The notes: generated by a model from the sequence alone, not told the origin. A DNA stretch of 64,000 bases from Glycomyces sambucus (GCF_900102815.1 NZ_FNGF01000001.1:889443-953442); one strand, 5' to 3'; numbered from the stretch's first letter, positions 29,800 through 39,894 are shown. Made by a program: numbers and translations.

Positions 29800-29828
29800 G
29801 TGGCTAAGTCTCCACCCAGATTCGCGGG

Positions 29829-31100
29829 TCAGTTGAAGATGGTGATCGGATTGACGATGTCGGCGGTGATCGTCAGCAGCATGAAGCCGCCCAGGACGAC
29901 GATGACAGCGTAGGTCAGCGGCATCAGCTTCAAGTAGTCAACTCGGCCCGGGTCGGGCCGCCCGCGCTTGGCGGCCACCCAGGACCGGAACCGCTCGTAC
30001 CAGGCGATGGCGATGTGTCCGCCGTCCATGGGCAGGAGCGGCAGCAGGTTGAACACGCCGATGAAGTAGTTGAGGACCACCAGCAGCATGAAGAACATCG
30101 CCCACTGGTCGTACTGGACCATCTCCCCGCCCAGGCGGGAGGCCCCGACGACGCTGACGGGGGTGTCGTCGGCGCGCTCGGCGCCCCAGATCGAGTCCCA
30201 CAGCGGCGGGATCTTCGAGGGCAGCTGGCCCAGGGCGATGAAGGTCTCCTTGAACATGTCACCGGTGTAGGTGAACGTCTCGCCGATGCCGGAGACCGGG
30301 CCGGCGCCCTCGGCGGTGTAGGGGATCGCGGGGTCGACGTACACGAACACGCCCAGGCGGGCGACCTCCTCGACGGTGCCGTCCGCGTTCTCGACCTCGG
30401 CGGCGTAGGGAGTGACCTCGACGGTCCGCTCGGTGCCGTCGCGGTCGACGGTGACGGCGACCGGCTCGCCGGGGGTGAGCTCGCCGACGGCGGCCAGGAG
30501 GCCGTCCCAGTCGGCGACCGCGGCGCCCGCGATGGCGGTGATCTCGTCGCCGTTCTCGATGCCGGCCGCGGCGGCCGGGCCCTCGACCTGGCCGTCGGCG
30601 CAGTCGCCGGCGGTGCCGGTGGCGGGGTCGGAGGTCGCCACGCAGGGGGCGACCTCGACGGCGACGTCCTCCTGACCCGTCTCCGCGGCCTGCGCGTAGG
30701 CCGGGTTGACGCCGATGCCGACGAACGCGACGAGGATCCACAGGACGAGGAAGCCGAGCACGAAGTGGGTGACCGAGCCGGCCGCGAGCACGACGGTGCG
30801 CTGCCACAGCGGCTTGCGCCAGAAGACCCGCTTCTGGTCCTTCTCGTCGAGCTCTTCCTCCTCCTCTTCGAGGGGGGTCATGCCGACGATCTTGACGAAC
30901 CCGCCGAGCGGGACGCCCTTGACGCCGTACTCGGTCTCGCCCTTGCGGAAGGACCACAGGGTCGGCCCGAAGCCCACGAAGTAGCGGGTCACCTTCATGC
31001 CGAACGCCTTCGCGGTGAGCATGTGCCCGAACTCGTGGAGGCTCACGGAGATGAGGATCGCCAGCGCGAAGAGGGCGATCCCGGTGATGTAGGCCGTCAA
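29829..31100 (-). CDS. Site-2 intramembrane metalloprotease (Rip1/RseP type)
   Basis: 423 residues. The first helix carries the zinc motif HEFGH (residues 22-26); the second active-site motif [13 protein letters not shown] supplies the Asp ligand near 370. A PDZ domain (about 130-235) lies between the helices, here interrupted by a longer acidic/Cys-containing loop. In mycobacteria the orthologue Rip1 cuts anti-sigma factors and is encoded, as here, between dxr and ispG. The enzyme acts inside the plasma membrane. The substrate is likely an anti-sigma factor but none of that class is in the window. Confidence 0.93.
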   Translation of the reverse strand: MTAYITGIALFALAILISVSLHEFGHMLTAKAFGMKVTRYFVGFGPTLWSFRKGETEYGVKGVPLGGFVKIVGMTPLEEEEEELDEKDQKRVFWRKPLWQRTVVLAAGSVTHFVLGFLVLWILVAFVGIGVNPAYAQAAETGQEDVAVEVAPCVATSDPATGTAGDCADGQVEGPAAAAGIENGDEITAIAGAAVADWDGLLAAVGELTPGEPVAVTVDRDGTERTVEVTPYAAEVENADGTVEEVARLGVFVYVDPAIPYTAEGAGPVSGIGETFTYTGDMFKETFIALGQLPSKIPPLWDSIWGAERADDTPVSVVGASRLGGEMVQYDQWAMFFMLLVVLNYFIGVFNLLPLLPMDGGHIAIAWYERFRSWVAAKRGRPDPGRVDYLKLMPLTYAVIVVLGGFMLLTITADIVNPITIFN

Positions 31101-31112
31101 GTGTGTCTCCTT

Positions 31113-32330
31113 CTAACGCTCGGACGCGTCCAAGACTAGCCGTCGGGCGCTCGACCGCGCCCACTTCTCCGCTTCGAGTACGTCTGCGACACTGCCTGGT
31201 CGGCCGAACTCCGGGGCGGCCCCGAGCACCGCTTCGACGGTGTCGACGATGCCGGTGAACGCGAGCCTTCCGTCGCGGAACGCGGCGACGGCCTCCTCGT
31301 TGGCGGCGTTGTAGACCGCGGGCAGGAGGCCCCCGGCGCGGCCGGCGTCCTTGGCGAGCGCGACGGCCGGGAACGCGGCGGCGTCGAGCGGTTCGAAGTG
31401 CCAGTCGGCGGCCTTCGTCCAGTCGACGGGGCTCGCGGCGCCGGGGAGGCGGTCGGGCCAGGCGAGGGCGTGGCCGATGGGCAGGCGCATGTCGGGCGGG
31501 GACGCCTGGGCGATGGTGGAGCCGTCGGTGAACTCGACCATGGAGTGGATCACCGACTGCGGGTGGACGACCACGTCGATGTCGTCGTAGTCGAGCCGGA
31601 AGAGCTCGTGGGCCTCGATGACCTCGAGGGCCTTGTTCACCATGGTCGCGGAGTTGATGGTGACGACCGGGCCCATGGCCCACGTGGGGTGGGCGAGGGC
31701 CTGGTCGACGGTGACCTCGGCGAGCTGGTCGCGGGTGCGGCCGCGGAAGGGGCCGCCGGAGGCGGTGAGGACGAGCTTGGCGACGCGCTCGGGGGTGCCG
31801 GACCGCAGGCACTGGGCGAGCGCGGAGTGCTCGGAGTCGACGGGCACGAGCTGGCCGGGGGCGGCGGCCTCGCGCACGAGGGGTCCGCCGGCGACCAGGG
31901 ACTCCTTGTTGGCGAGGGCCACTTGGCGCCCGGCCTTGAGGGCCGCGAGGGTCGGGGCGAGGCCGATGGAGCCGGTGATGCCGTTGAGGACCGTGTGCGC
32001 CTGCCAGGAGGCGATCTCGGTCATGGCGTTCGGTCCGGCGATGAGCTTGGGCATGCGGAAGCCGCCGCGGTCCCACTGGCGTTCCTTGGCGGCGGCGAAG
32101 AGGCGGAGCTGGACGGCTTCGAGCGCGGTGGCGTCGGCCACGGCGACGGCCTCGACGCCGAGTTCGACGGCCTGCTCGGCGAGGAGGCCGGGGTTGGCGC
32201 CGCCCGCGCCGATCGCGGTCACGCGGAAGCGGTCGGGATTGGCGCGGACGATGTCGATGGCCTGGGTGCCGATGGAGCCGGTGGACCCCAGGAGCACGAT
32301 CTCGCGCTGTTCTGCTTTCGCGACTGTCAC
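31113..32330 (-). CDS. dxr: 1-deoxy-D-xylulose 5-phosphate reductoisomerase Dxr
   Basis: 405 residues. It converts DXP to MEP with NADPH, the first committed step of the non-mevalonate pathway. N-terminal NADPH site [43 protein letters not shown] and VTASGGPF-type catalytic segment ([12 protein letters not shown]) are all present, as is [21 protein letters not shown] chose GTG 32330 ([14 protein letters not shown]); the reading frame is open far upstream but that part overlaps purU. Fourteen nucleotides separate it from purU, so they share a transcript. Confidence 0.95.
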   Translation of the reverse strand: MTVAKAEQREIVLLGSTGSIGTQAIDIVRANPDRFRVTAIGAGGANPGLLAEQAVELGVEAVAVADATALEAVQLRLFAAAKERQWDRGGFRMPKLIAGPNAMTEIASWQAHTVLNGITGSIGLAPTLAALKAGRQVALANKESLVAGGPLVREAAAPGQLVPVDSEHSALAQCLRSGTPERVAKLVLTASGGPFRGRTRDQLAEVTVDQALAHPTWAMGPVVTINSATMVNKALEVIEAHELFRLDYDDIDVVVHPQSVIHSMVEFTDGSTIAQASPPDMRLPIGHALAWPDRLPGAASPVDWTKAADWHFEPLDAAAFPAVALAKDAGRAGGLLPAVYNAANEEAVAAFRDGRLAFTGIVDTVEAVLGAAPEFGRPGSVADVLEAEKWARSSARRLVLDASER

Positions 32331-32344
32331 GCGGCCATTATCCG

Positions 32345-33217
32345 CTAGCGGAAGACGACGGTCGAGTGCCCGTTCAGGAGAATCCTCTGATCGAGGTGGG
32401 CGGCGAGGCCGCGGGCGAGGCAGGTCGACTCCAGGTCGCGGCCGGCCGAGACGAAGTCCTCGGGGCTCATCGCGTGGTCGACGCGGGCGACCTCCTGGTC
32501 GATGATCGGGCCCTCGTCGAGGTCGGAGGTGACGTAGTGGCAGGTCGCGCCGATGAGCTTGACGCCGCGGGCGTGGGCCTGGTGGTAGGGCTTGGCGCCC
32601 TTGAAGCTCGGCAGGAACGAGTGGTGGATGTTGATGATCCGGCCGGGGAGCTTGGCGCAGAACTCGGGCGAGAGGATCTGCATGTAGCGGGCGAGGACGA
32701 CCACGTCGATGCCCTCGGCCTCGATGAGGTCGAGGACCTGCTGCTCCTGGCTGGCCTTGCCGGCGGCGCCGACGGGCAGGTGGTGGAAGGGCACGCCGGA
32801 GGAGGCGGCGAGGTCGGCCCAGTCGGGGTGGTTGGAGGCGACGGCGGCGGCCTCGCCGTGGAGGGCGCCGATGCGGAAGCGGTAGAGCAGGTCGTTCAGG
32901 CAGTGGCCCTGCTTGGAGGCCATGATGAGGACGCGGGGCTTGACGGCGCGGTCGTGGAGCTGCCAGTCCATGTCGAACTCGCGGGCGATCTCGGCGAAGC
33001 CGACGGCGAGCTCGTCGCGGGCGCGGGCGCTCCCGCCGTCCTCGTGCCCGGTGTCGACCGAGAAGGCGACGCGCATGAAGAAGCGTCCGGAGCCGTGCTC
33101 GGAGAACTGCTGGGAGTCCTCGATGTTCGCGTCGCGGCGGGTGAGGAAGCCCGAGACGGCGTACACGATGCCGAGGCGGTCGGGGCACGAGACGGTGAGC
33201 ACGAACTGGCTGGTCAT
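32345..33217 (-). CDS. purU: Formyltetrahydrofolate deformylase PurU
   Basis: 290 residues. It hydrolyses 10-formyl-THF to formate and THF. An N-terminal ACT domain ([20 protein letters not shown]) is followed by the formyltransferase-like catalytic domain with [37 protein letters not shown] and the terminal STVVF. The catalytic Asn, His and Asp of the family are present. ATG 33217 follows GGAG closely. It starts the transcription unit that continues into dxr, rip and ispG, an unusual partner for isoprenoid genes. Confidence 0.94.
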   Translation of the reverse strand: MTSQFVLTVSCPDRLGIVYAVSGFLTRRDANIEDSQQFSEHGSGRFFMRVAFSVDTGHEDGGSARARDELAVGFAEIAREFDMDWQLHDRAVKPRVLIMASKQGHCLNDLLYRFRIGALHGEAAAVASNHPDWADLAASSGVPFHHLPVGAAGKASQEQQVLDLIEAEGIDVVVLARYMQILSPEFCAKLPGRIINIHHSFLPSFKGAKPYHQAHARGVKLIGATCHYVTSDLDEGPIIDQEVARVDHAMSPEDFVSAGRDLESTCLARGLAAHLDQRILLNGHSTVVFR

Positions 33218-33235
33218 GGCTCCGATGATACGCGC

Positions 33236-33263
33236 GAGGGGACGGGCCGCGGCCCGTCCCCTC
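33236..33263. terminator. Perfect palindrome between the sugar ABC operon and purU
   Basis: 28-nt perfect palindrome, GAGGGGACGGGCCG and its complement. It lies 25 nt after the end of the substrate-binding protein gene and 18 nt before the purU start on the same strand. There is no T run, so it could also mark a processing site. Confidence 0.6.
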
Positions 33264-33288
33264 TTGCGGTGGTTCGCGGTGCGGTGCG

Positions 33289-34599
33289 CTACGCGGCGCC
33301 GATCTCCGCGTTGAGCTGGTCCATGAACGCCTTGGTGGTGTCCTCCACCGTGGTGTCGCCGAAGATCATGGTCTCGAACACGCCGAGCATGATGTCGGCG
33401 GCGGTGCCCGAGCCGACCGGCGGCACGGGCGGGCCCTCGGCCAGGTCGGGGGTGAGCGCGGCGATGAAGTCGGCGCCGAGCTTCTGGTCCGGCGGGAGCT
33501 GGGGCAGGATGCGCTCGCGCTGGGCGGTGTTGGACGGGAGTCCGCGGTCGCCGAGCATGAGGTCCAGGGACTCGTCGCTGTTGAGCAGGAAGTCCACGAG
33601 CTTGCCCGCGGCGGCCTTGTCGGAGACCGTGCGCGAGACCGACCAGTACATGGCCGACTTCAGGTAGAGGCCCGGCTGGGTGCCCTCGGTCTCGCCGGGG
33701 ACGCGCAGCAGGACGAGGTCGGAGCCGAGCACCGACTGGATGGCGCCGATCTGGTTGGTCCAGTAGAACTCGGTGGCGCCGGTGCCGGTGGCGAGCGGGG
33801 CCTGGTCCTGGCCGGCGGCGAACGCCTCGACGATCTGGCTCGGCTCGGGGATCGCCCCGGAGTCGCGCAGGTCGAGGACCATCTGCCACCACGCGTTCAT
33901 GGTGGCCTCGGTGAAGCCGAGCTGGCCGTCCTCGGTGTAGAGGCTCTCGCCCTTCTGGCGTGCGAACACGTTGAACAGGGACTCGTTGCTGAAGGAGATG
34001 GCGGAGTTGCCGACCGCGTCGCCCGCCGCCGAGATGTCGGTGGTGAACTGCATGAAGTCCGCCCACGTCCACGACTTGTCGTCGGGCAGGGACAGGCCCG
34101 CCGCCTCGACGATCGCGGGGTTGACCAGCAGGCACAGGGAGTTGACGCCCGTGGGGATGCCGTAGGTCTTGCCGTCGAACTGGCCGGTCTTGATGGTGCC
34201 CTCTTCGATGTTCGACAGGTCGAGGTCGAGTTCTTCGAGGGGCAGGAGGGCGTTCTTGTCCGCGTAGTCGCGGAGGTAGCGCTCGTCCTGCTGGAGGACG
34301 TCGGGGGCGTTGTTGCCGGAGACGGAGACGTTGAGGGCGTCCCAGTAGGCGTCGAACTCGTTGGGGCTGGGCTTGATCGTGATGCCCTCGTTCTTGGCGA
34401 GGAAGGCGTCGATGATCTTCTGGGTGTACTCGTGGCGCGGGTCGGAGCCCCACCACCAGAAGTCCAGCTCGCCGTCGCCTTCGTCGGCGCCGCCGCCGTC
34501 TTCGCCGCAGGCCGCGAGGAGGGGCGAGGCCGCGGCGCCGAGGATCCCGGCTTTGGCGAGCGTTCTCCGCGAGACGCCCGAGGGGTTGGCTTTGCGCAT
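33289..34599 (-). CDS. Sugar ABC transporter substrate-binding lipoprotein
   Basis: 436 residues. The signal peptide has a twin-Arg motif ([20 protein letters not shown]) and lipobox LAAC at residues about 28-31, so the protein is lipid-anchored outside. The mature part has the family 1 extracellular solute-binding fold ([20 protein letters not shown], several Trp-rich segments). It should bind an oligosaccharide and deliver it to the two permeases encoded upstream. Being the last gene of the operon is unusual. AAAGGA is the ribosome site; it is partly inside a small hairpin (GTCCT/AGGAC). Confidence 0.9.
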   Translation of the reverse strand: MRKANPSGVSRRTLAKAGILGAAASPLLAACGEDGGGADEGDGELDFWWWGSDPRHEYTQKIIDAFLAKNEGITIKPSPNEFDAYWDALNVSVSGNNAPDVLQQDERYLRDYADKNALLPLEELDLDLSNIEEGTIKTGQFDGKTYGIPTGVNSLCLLVNPAIVEAAGLSLPDDKSWTWADFMQFTTDISAAGDAVGNSAISFSNESLFNVFARQKGESLYTEDGQLGFTEATMNAWWQMVLDLRDSGAIPEPSQIVEAFAAGQDQAPLATGTGATEFYWTNQIGAIQSVLGSDLVLLRVPGETEGTQPGLYLKSAMYWSVSRTVSDKAAAGKLVDFLLNSDESLDLMLGDRGLPSNTAQRERILPQLPPDQKLGADFIAALTPDLAEGPPVPPVGSGTAADIMLGVFETMIFGDTTVEDTTKAFMDQLNAEIGAA

Positions 34600-34643
34600 G
34601 CTTTCGTCCTTTCAGGACTAAGTGAGGGTCTTTATGCCGGATG

Positions 34644-35540
34644 TTACTTGATGCCGGTCGTGGCGATCCCCCGGACGAGGTACCGCTGGCCGGCGAGGAA
34701 GAACCCGAAGATCGGGCCCAGGGCGACGATCGACATCGCGAACAGCGCCCCCCAGTTGGTGGTCCCGGTGGAGTCCATGAACAGCCGCAGTGCGAGGGGC
34801 ACCGTCTGGAGGTCCACGTCCCGCAGGTAGATCAGCTGGGAGTAGAAGTCGTTCCACGTCCAGATGAACGTGAAGATGGCGGTCGTCGCGAGCGCGGGCA
34901 TGCACAGCGGCATGATGATCCGCAGGTAGGTGCCCCAGTAGCCGCAGCCGTCGATGGAGGCGGCCTCGTCGAGTTCGCGCGGCAGGCCGCGGATGAACTG
35001 GACCATGAGGAACACGAAGAAGGCGTCCGTGGCCAGGAGCTTGGGGACGATGAGGGGCCAGAAGGTGTCGACCCAGCCGAGGTTGTTGAACAGGATGTAC
35101 TGCGGGATGATGACCACGTGGATCGGCAGCATGATGGTGCCGAGCATCACTGCGAACAGCATGCCGCGCAAGGGGAACCGCAGCCGCGCGAAGGCGTAGG
35201 CGGCCATCGAGCAGGACACGAGGTTCCCCACGATCGAGCCGGCCACAATGAGCATCGAGTTCCAGATGTACTTCTCGAACGGGTGGGGCAGCGCGTTCCA
35301 GCCCTCGCTGTAGTTGCTCCACTCCCAGGTGTTCGGCAGCAGGCCGGGGTCGGCGAAGATCTCGTCGAGGGGCTTGAAGCTGGCCGAGAGCATCCACAGC
35401 AGCGGGTAGATCATGACCATCGCCGAGACGGTCAGGAGCAGGTGGAAGACGAAGCGCTTCAGGCCGGTCGCGGCGCCGCGCTCGGCGCGGCGGCGGGTCG
35501 GGGCCGGGGCCGGTGCGCCGGTCTCAGTCATTGTCGCCAT
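34644..35540 (-). CDS. Sugar ABC transporter permease, MalG type
   Basis: 298 residues, six membrane helices. The EAA loop that contacts the ATPase is present (LPRELDEAASIDGCGYWGTY, then IIMPLCMPALATTAIF). The start at 35540 overlaps the upstream permease gene by 17 bp, so the two are translated together and form a heterodimer. No ATPase gene is adjacent; many actinobacterial sugar importers share the MsiK ATPase encoded elsewhere (known for Streptomyces, inferred here). Confidence 0.92.
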   Translation of the reverse strand: MATMTETGAPAPAPTRRRAERGAATGLKRFVFHLLLTVSAMVMIYPLLWMLSASFKPLDEIFADPGLLPNTWEWSNYSEGWNALPHPFEKYIWNSMLIVAGSIVGNLVSCSMAAYAFARLRFPLRGMLFAVMLGTIMLPIHVVIIPQYILFNNLGWVDTFWPLIVPKLLATDAFFVFLMVQFIRGLPRELDEAASIDGCGYWGTYLRIIMPLCMPALATTAIFTFIWTWNDFYSQLIYLRDVDLQTVPLALRLFMDSTGTTNWGALFAMSIVALGPIFGFFLAGQRYLVRGIATTGIK

Positions 35541-36525
35541 AGAACACCCAGAATTTCGACATGAGGAAGTTGAGCGCGGTGAAGATCGCGATGATGGCCA
35601 GCAGGAGCCAGGCGATGGCCGAGGCGTAGCCCATGTCGAACTGGGTGAAGCCCTGGTCGTAGAGGTACAGCGTCAGGAACATGGTCGAGTCGGCCGGGCC
35701 GCCCTTGCCGCTGGAGATGATGAACGCCTGGGTGAACGACTGGAACGAGTTGATGATCTGGAGCACCAGGTTGAAGAAGATGATGGGGGTCAGGAGCGGG
35801 ATCGTCACGCTCCAGAACCGGCGCATCGGCCCGGCGCCGTCCACCTTGGCGGCCTCGTAGTACATGGTGGGGATCTGCCGCAGGCCCGCGAGGAAGATGA
35901 TCATCGGGGAGCCGAACGTCCACACGTGCAGGACGATCAGGGTGCCCAGGGCGTAGTCGGGGTGGGAGACCCAGCCCTCGCCCTGGATGCCGAAGAGCGC
36001 CAGGAGCTGGTTGACCAGGCCCTCGGTGCCGAAGATCTGGCGCCACATGATGGCGATGGCCACCGAGCCGCCGAGCAGCGAGGGCAGGTAGAAGACCGAG
36101 CGGTAGAACGCCATCCCGCGCAGGCCCCGGTCGAGGACGATCGCGAGCAGGAGCGCGGCGGCGAGCTGGAGGGGCACCGAGACGAAGGTGTAGACCGCGG
36201 TGACCTTGACGGCGTTGGCGAGCCGGGGGTCGTCGAACATCCGGGCGTAGTTCTCGCCGCCGACCCACTCGCCGTAGCCGAGGCTGTAGTCGGTGAACGA
36301 GAGGTAGAACGAGGCGACCATGGGCCCGATGGTGATGGCGAGCAGGCCGATGATCCACGGCGACATGAAGCTCAGGGCGGCCCAGCGCTCGCGGTTCCGG
36401 ATCGTCCCGCGGCCCTGGCGCGGGGCCGGGGCGGGGCGCTGCGCGGGTGCGTGGGCGGCGCGCTCGGGCGGTGGGCCCGCGCTGCGCCGCATCGGGCGCA
36501 CCACAGCGACATCGTTGTCGGTCAT
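35524..36525 (-). CDS. Sugar ABC transporter permease, MalF type
   Basis: 333 residues. A Pro/Arg-rich cytoplasmic N-terminus of about 40 residues precedes six helices. The EAA-type loop reads PTMYYEAAKVDGAGPMRRFW. It pairs with the MalG-type permease. It is the first gene of the operon, with ATG 36525 and AAAGGT upstream. A strong sigma-70-type promoter with a LacI-family operator in its spacer lies 46-74 bp before the start, so expression should be induced by a sugar. Confidence 0.92.
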   Translation of the reverse strand: MTDNDVAVVRPMRRSAGPPPERAAHAPAQRPAPAPRQGRGTIRNRERWAALSFMSPWIIGLLAITIGPMVASFYLSFTDYSLGYGEWVGGENYARMFDDPRLANAVKVTAVYTFVSVPLQLAAALLLAIVLDRGLRGMAFYRSVFYLPSLLGGSVAIAIMWRQIFGTEGLVNQLLALFGIQGEGWVSHPDYALGTLIVLHVWTFGSPMIIFLAGLRQIPTMYYEAAKVDGAGPMRRFWSVTIPLLTPIIFFNLVLQIINSFQSFTQAFIISSGKGGPADSTMFLTLYLYDQGFTQFDMGYASAIAWLLLAIIAIFTALNFLMSKFWVFYGDND

Positions 36526-36570
36526 AGGGTATTGGGACCTTTCGGAGGGGGTTGGCTCCTAGATCACATC

Positions 36571-36599
36571 AATCTATGCAACCGCTTGCCTAAAGTCAA
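36571..36599 (-). promoter_or_regulatory. Sigma-70 promoter of the sugar ABC operon with LacI-type operator
   Basis: On the minus strand: TTGACT (36599-36594), a 17-bp spacer, TAGATT (36576-36571). The spacer holds TGCAACCGCTTGCC (36577-36590 as read on the plus strand), which matches the LacI-family consensus TGNAANCGNTTNCA at all but the last base. A bound repressor would block the polymerase directly. No LacI gene is visible in the window. Confidence 0.8.
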
Positions 36600-36696
36600 T
36601 GGCTCAACTTAAATTCTTGGATATTGTTCGGCGGGGCCCGCAACGATCGTCCCAAAACGGGAACCAGACGCGCTGCGCCACTCCCGCAACGCGGAC

Positions 36697-36727
36697 GGGC
36701 CCGTCCGGAGCGGTTCCGGACGGGCCC
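36697..36727 (-). terminator. Terminator of the MMPL gene
   Basis: 13-bp perfect stem, GGGCCCGTCCGGA and its complement, 5-nt loop. It lies 15 nt past the stop at 36742 on the minus strand, between the MMPL gene and the promoter of the sugar operon. Confidence 0.75.
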
Positions 36728-36741
36728 TGGTTCCCCAGTGG

Positions 36742-38904
36742 TCAGACGTTGACGGGCGTGCGGTCCTCCGCCGGCGCGGCGGCGTCGTCGGACTCCTTGA
36801 TCCCGTACTTGGCGTAGAGCCTCCCGAGCGGGCCGGGGACCCACCAGTTGGCGCGGCCCAGGAGGCGCATCGTCGCGGGGACGAGGAGCATCCGGACCAC
36901 GGTGGCGTCCAGCAGGATCGCCACGGCCATGCCGAGGCCGATCATCTTCATGAACGTGATGCCGCCGAAGGCGAAGGCTCCGACCACGACGATGAGGATG
37001 GCCGCCGCGGCGGTGATGATCGAGCCGGTGGCCTGCATGCCGCGCATGACCGCGGTGCGGTTGTCGGCCCCCAGGTCCCACTCCTCGCGGACCCGCGAGA
37101 GCAGGAAGACCTCGTAGTCGGTGGAGAGCGCGAACAGCAGCACCACCATGAGCAGCAGGTTCGACGGCATCAGGTAGCCCGAGGGCGTGAAGTCCAGGAC
37201 GCCGGAGAGGTGGCCCTCCTGGAAGATCCACACCACGACGCCGATGGCGGCGGCCAGCGACACCAGGTTCATGAGCACCGCCTTGATCGGCAGCACGATC
37301 GAGCCGAACGCCAGGAACAGGACGATCACGGTCACGGCCACGATGTAGCCGACCATGAGCGGCAGGCCGTCCTCGATGGCGCCGAACATGTCGACGAGGT
37401 CGGAGGCGCCCCCGGTGACGTACAGGTCGCCGTCGATCGCGCGGGCCTCCTCGATGAGGTCGCGGGCGTCCGCGCTGAAGGGGTCGCCCGCGAAGGCGAC
37501 CTGGAGCAGCGTGGCGTCCGCGGTCTGGCCGACCGGGGTGACGCCGGTGACGTGGTCGAGGCCGTCGAGCTCGTCGGCGACCGCGGCGGCGGCCTCGGCG
37601 TCGCCCATGACCATGACGTCGAAGGTCTCGGCGTCGCCGCCGGGGAAGTCGGCGGCGATGGTCTCGGTGACGACGCGCGACTCGGCGTCGGAGGGCATGT
37701 CGCGCTCGTCGGTGCCGCCGAGCTGGATGTCGATGGCGGGGCTGGCGAGCAGCGCCATGAACGCGAGGACCGGCAGCAGGACCAGCACCGGGCGGCGCAT
37801 GACGCCGGCGGCGAGGCCGTGCCAGAACCCGTGCTCGGGGTCGGCGGGGGCCCGCTCGCGGCGGCGGCCGAAGATCCGGCCCTTGTCGACGCGGTCGCCG
37901 AGGAGGTAGAGGATCGCGGGCAGGACCACCAGGGCCGCGAGCATGGCGACGGCGACCGCGGACATGACGCCGAACGCGATGCCGTGCAGGAACGGCACGT
38001 CGACGAACAGCAGGCCGACCATCGAGAGCACGATGATGAGGCCCGAGACCATGACGGTGCGCCCGGCGGTGGCGACGGTGGTGAGGACCGCGGCGCGCTT
38101 GCCGCGGCCGTTCGCCATCTCCTCCCGGAACCGGCGCAGCACGAACAGGGCGTAGTCGATGGACATGCCCAGGCCGATGATGGTGATGACGTTGGCGGCG
38201 AACACCGAGACGTCGGTGAACTCGGTGATGACGCGGGTGATGGTGAAGCCGCCGAGGATCGACAGGCCGCCCACGAGCAGCGGCAGCGACGCGGCGACGA
38301 GCGCGCCGAACACGATGACCATGATGACCAGCAGGAGCGGCATCGAGATGAGCTCGGCGATCTCGAGGTCGTGCTGGACCTGGGTGTTGATGTCGTGGAA
38401 GATCGCGGCGGGGCCGCCGAGGGAGACGTCGAGGCCGTCGGTGTCCCCGGCCTCGCGCAGGTCGTCCTGGATCGACTCGTAGACGCCCGCGAGGGCCTCG
38501 TCCGAGACGCCCCCGTCGAGGGCGACGGCCGCGAAGGTGGCGCCGCGGTCCTCGGAGACGAAGTTCTCGGCGCCGGTGTCGTAGTAGGTGGTGACGGTGC
38601 CGACCTCGTCGATGCCGGCGATGTCGGCCGCCGCGCCGGTCACGGCGTCCTGGAACTCGGGGTCGTCCACGGTGAGGGTGTCGGACTCGTACAGGACGAT
38701 CACGTCGGCGCCGGTGTTGCCGAACTCGTCCTCGATGGCGGCGGCGTCGGTGACCGAGGGGGCCTCACCGGAGACGAATCCGCCGTCGGTGAACTCGTCG
38801 AAGACGCCGAGGCCCCAGGTCGCGCCGATGGCGAAGATCGCGAGGACGCCGGCCAGGATGAACCAGCGGGTCTTGATGACCGCACGGCCTAGCAGGGAAT
38901 ACAT
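36742..38904 (-). CDS. MMPL/RND-family transporter
   Basis: 720 residues built as two repeats, each with one helix, an extracellular domain and five helices, as in MmpL proteins that export lipids or drugs using the proton gradient. First repeat: helix 17-36, soluble domain to about 175, helices with GLGMSIDYALFVLRRFREE (the proton-relay Asp-Tyr pair). Second repeat: corresponding FALSTDYEVFLLSRVREE. Both relay motifs are intact. ATG 38904. It is divergent from a TetR gene with which it shares a symmetrical promoter, so TetR very probably represses it. Confidence 0.93.
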   Translation of the reverse strand: MYSLLGRAVIKTRWFILAGVLAIFAIGATWGLGVFDEFTDGGFVSGEAPSVTDAAAIEDEFGNTGADVIVLYESDTLTVDDPEFQDAVTGAAADIAGIDEVGTVTTYYDTGAENFVSEDRGATFAAVALDGGVSDEALAGVYESIQDDLREAGDTDGLDVSLGGPAAIFHDINTQVQHDLEIAELISMPLLLVIMVIVFGALVAASLPLLVGGLSILGGFTITRVITEFTDVSVFAANVITIIGLGMSIDYALFVLRRFREEMANGRGKRAAVLTTVATAGRTVMVSGLIIVLSMVGLLFVDVPFLHGIAFGVMSAVAVAMLAALVVLPAILYLLGDRVDKGRIFGRRRERAPADPEHGFWHGLAAGVMRRPVLVLLPVLAFMALLASPAIDIQLGGTDERDMPSDAESRVVTETIAADFPGGDAETFDVMVMGDAEAAAAVADELDGLDHVTGVTPVGQTADATLLQVAFAGDPFSADARDLIEEARAIDGDLYVTGGASDLVDMFGAIEDGLPLMVGYIVAVTVIVLFLAFGSIVLPIKAVLMNLVSLAAAIGVVVWIFQEGHLSGVLDFTPSGYLMPSNLLLMVVLLFALSTDYEVFLLSRVREEWDLGADNRTAVMRGMQATGSIITAAAAILIVVVGAFAFGGITFMKMIGLGMAVAILLDATVVRMLLVPATMRLLGRANWWVPGPLGRLYAKYGIKESDDAAAPAEDRTPVNV

Positions 38905-38996
38905 GGCTTTCTCCTATGGGTGTTCAGCGGAGAGGGAGGCTGCGACCGCTGGTGCCGGAGGTCCGGGCGGCGGTACGATGTAAGCGTCGATCATTT

Positions 38997-39050
38997 AGCT
39001 AACACCGTTGACTCTAATGAACGCCCCTCATAGAGTCAACGCCGTTAACT
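38997..39050. promoter_or_regulatory. Symmetrical overlapping divergent promoters with two TetR-type operators
   Basis: Plus strand: TTGACT (39008-39013), 17 bp, TAGAGT (39031-39036), driving tetR. Minus strand: TTGACT (39039-39034), 17 bp, TAGAGT (39016-39011), driving the MMPL gene. The two are mirror images, each -10 overlapping the other's -35. Two 17-bp palindromes, AGCTAACACCGTTGACT (38997-39013) and AGTCAACGCCGTTAACT (39034-39050), cover both -35 boxes and the two start points (about 39043 and 39004). Confidence 0.85.
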
Positions 39051-39072
39051 AAGTTGTAAGAGAAGGAGAGCA

Positions 39073-39834
39073 GTGACTTCCAACACCGCGGGTGGCCCGA
39101 CCCGTCGCGAGCGGATGCGCGCCGAGACCATCGCCGAGATCAAGGCGAGCGCCCGGCGCCAGCTCCAGGAGGGCGGTCCGAGCGGGATCTCCCTCCGGGC
39201 GATCGCACGGGAGGTGGGCGTCACGCCGGCGGCCCTGTACCGCTACTTCGACAGCCTCGACGCGCTCCTGAACGCGACCTGCGTCGACCTCTACGACGAA
39301 CTTATCGCCGCCACGGTCGCCGCGATGGACGCCTACCCGAAGGACGCGCACCTCGAACGGATGAAGTCGTGGATCTGGGCCTTCCGGGCCTGGGCCGTGG
39401 GGCACCGCCGCGAGTTCGAGCTGATGATCTCCTTCCCCGAGGGCAAGGCCGCCATGCTCATCGACGGCGAGGCGCTGGAGCGCGACCCCGACCCGCTCTC
39501 GCGCAAGGCGCTGGAGCACTCGCAGCTGTGCGGGCGGGAGATGGCGGCGTTCTACCGCAAGACCGAGCGCGGCGAGATCGAGGCGGGCGGGCCCGTGGAG
39601 CTGCCGGCGATGTCGGAGGCGCTCAAGGCGGAGCTGATGGAGAAGTGCTCGGCGTTCATCGTCGGCGAGGACATGCCGCTGCCCTGGGTCTTCTCGTTCA
39701 CCTCGGGGTGGGTGCGGGTGTTCGGCCTGGTCGTCATGGAGGCGTTCGGGAGCCTGCCGGTGCGGGACAACGTCGACGAGTTCTACAAGACCCAGATCCT
39801 CACCATGATCAAGGACTTCGGGATCGAGGGGTAG
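39073..39834 (+). CDS. TetR-family regulator of the MMPL exporter (WHG-domain type)
   Basis: 253 residues. The N-terminal helix-turn-helix is SLRAIAREVGVTPAALYRYF; the C-terminal ligand domain carries the AWAVGHRREFELMI-type segment of WHG-domain TetR proteins. GTG 39073 follows AAGGAGAG. It is divergent from the MMPL gene, and two palindromes in the common promoter are likely its binding sites, giving repression of both genes until a ligand binds. A strong shared terminator follows. Confidence 0.92.
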   Translation: MTSNTAGGPTRRERMRAETIAEIKASARRQLQEGGPSGISLRAIAREVGVTPAALYRYFDSLDALLNATCVDLYDELIAATVAAMDAYPKDAHLERMKSWIWAFRAWAVGHRREFELMISFPEGKAAMLIDGEALERDPDPLSRKALEHSQLCGREMAAFYRKTERGEIEAGGPVELPAMSEALKAELMEKCSAFIVGEDMPLPWVFSFTSGWVRVFGLVVMEAFGSLPVRDNVDEFYKTQILTMIKDFGIEG

Positions 39835-39852
39835 CCCGCGGGTGCGGAGCGC

Positions 39853-39885
39853 GAAGGGCCCGGACGCGGCGCGTCCGGGCCCTTC
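39853..39885. terminator. Bidirectional terminator between tetR and the Rieske gene
   Basis: 15-bp perfect stem, GAAGGGCCCGGACGC and its complement, with a 3-nt loop, placed between the convergent stops at 39834 and 39895. Confidence 0.8.
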
Positions 39886-39894
39886 GGTCTCGGT

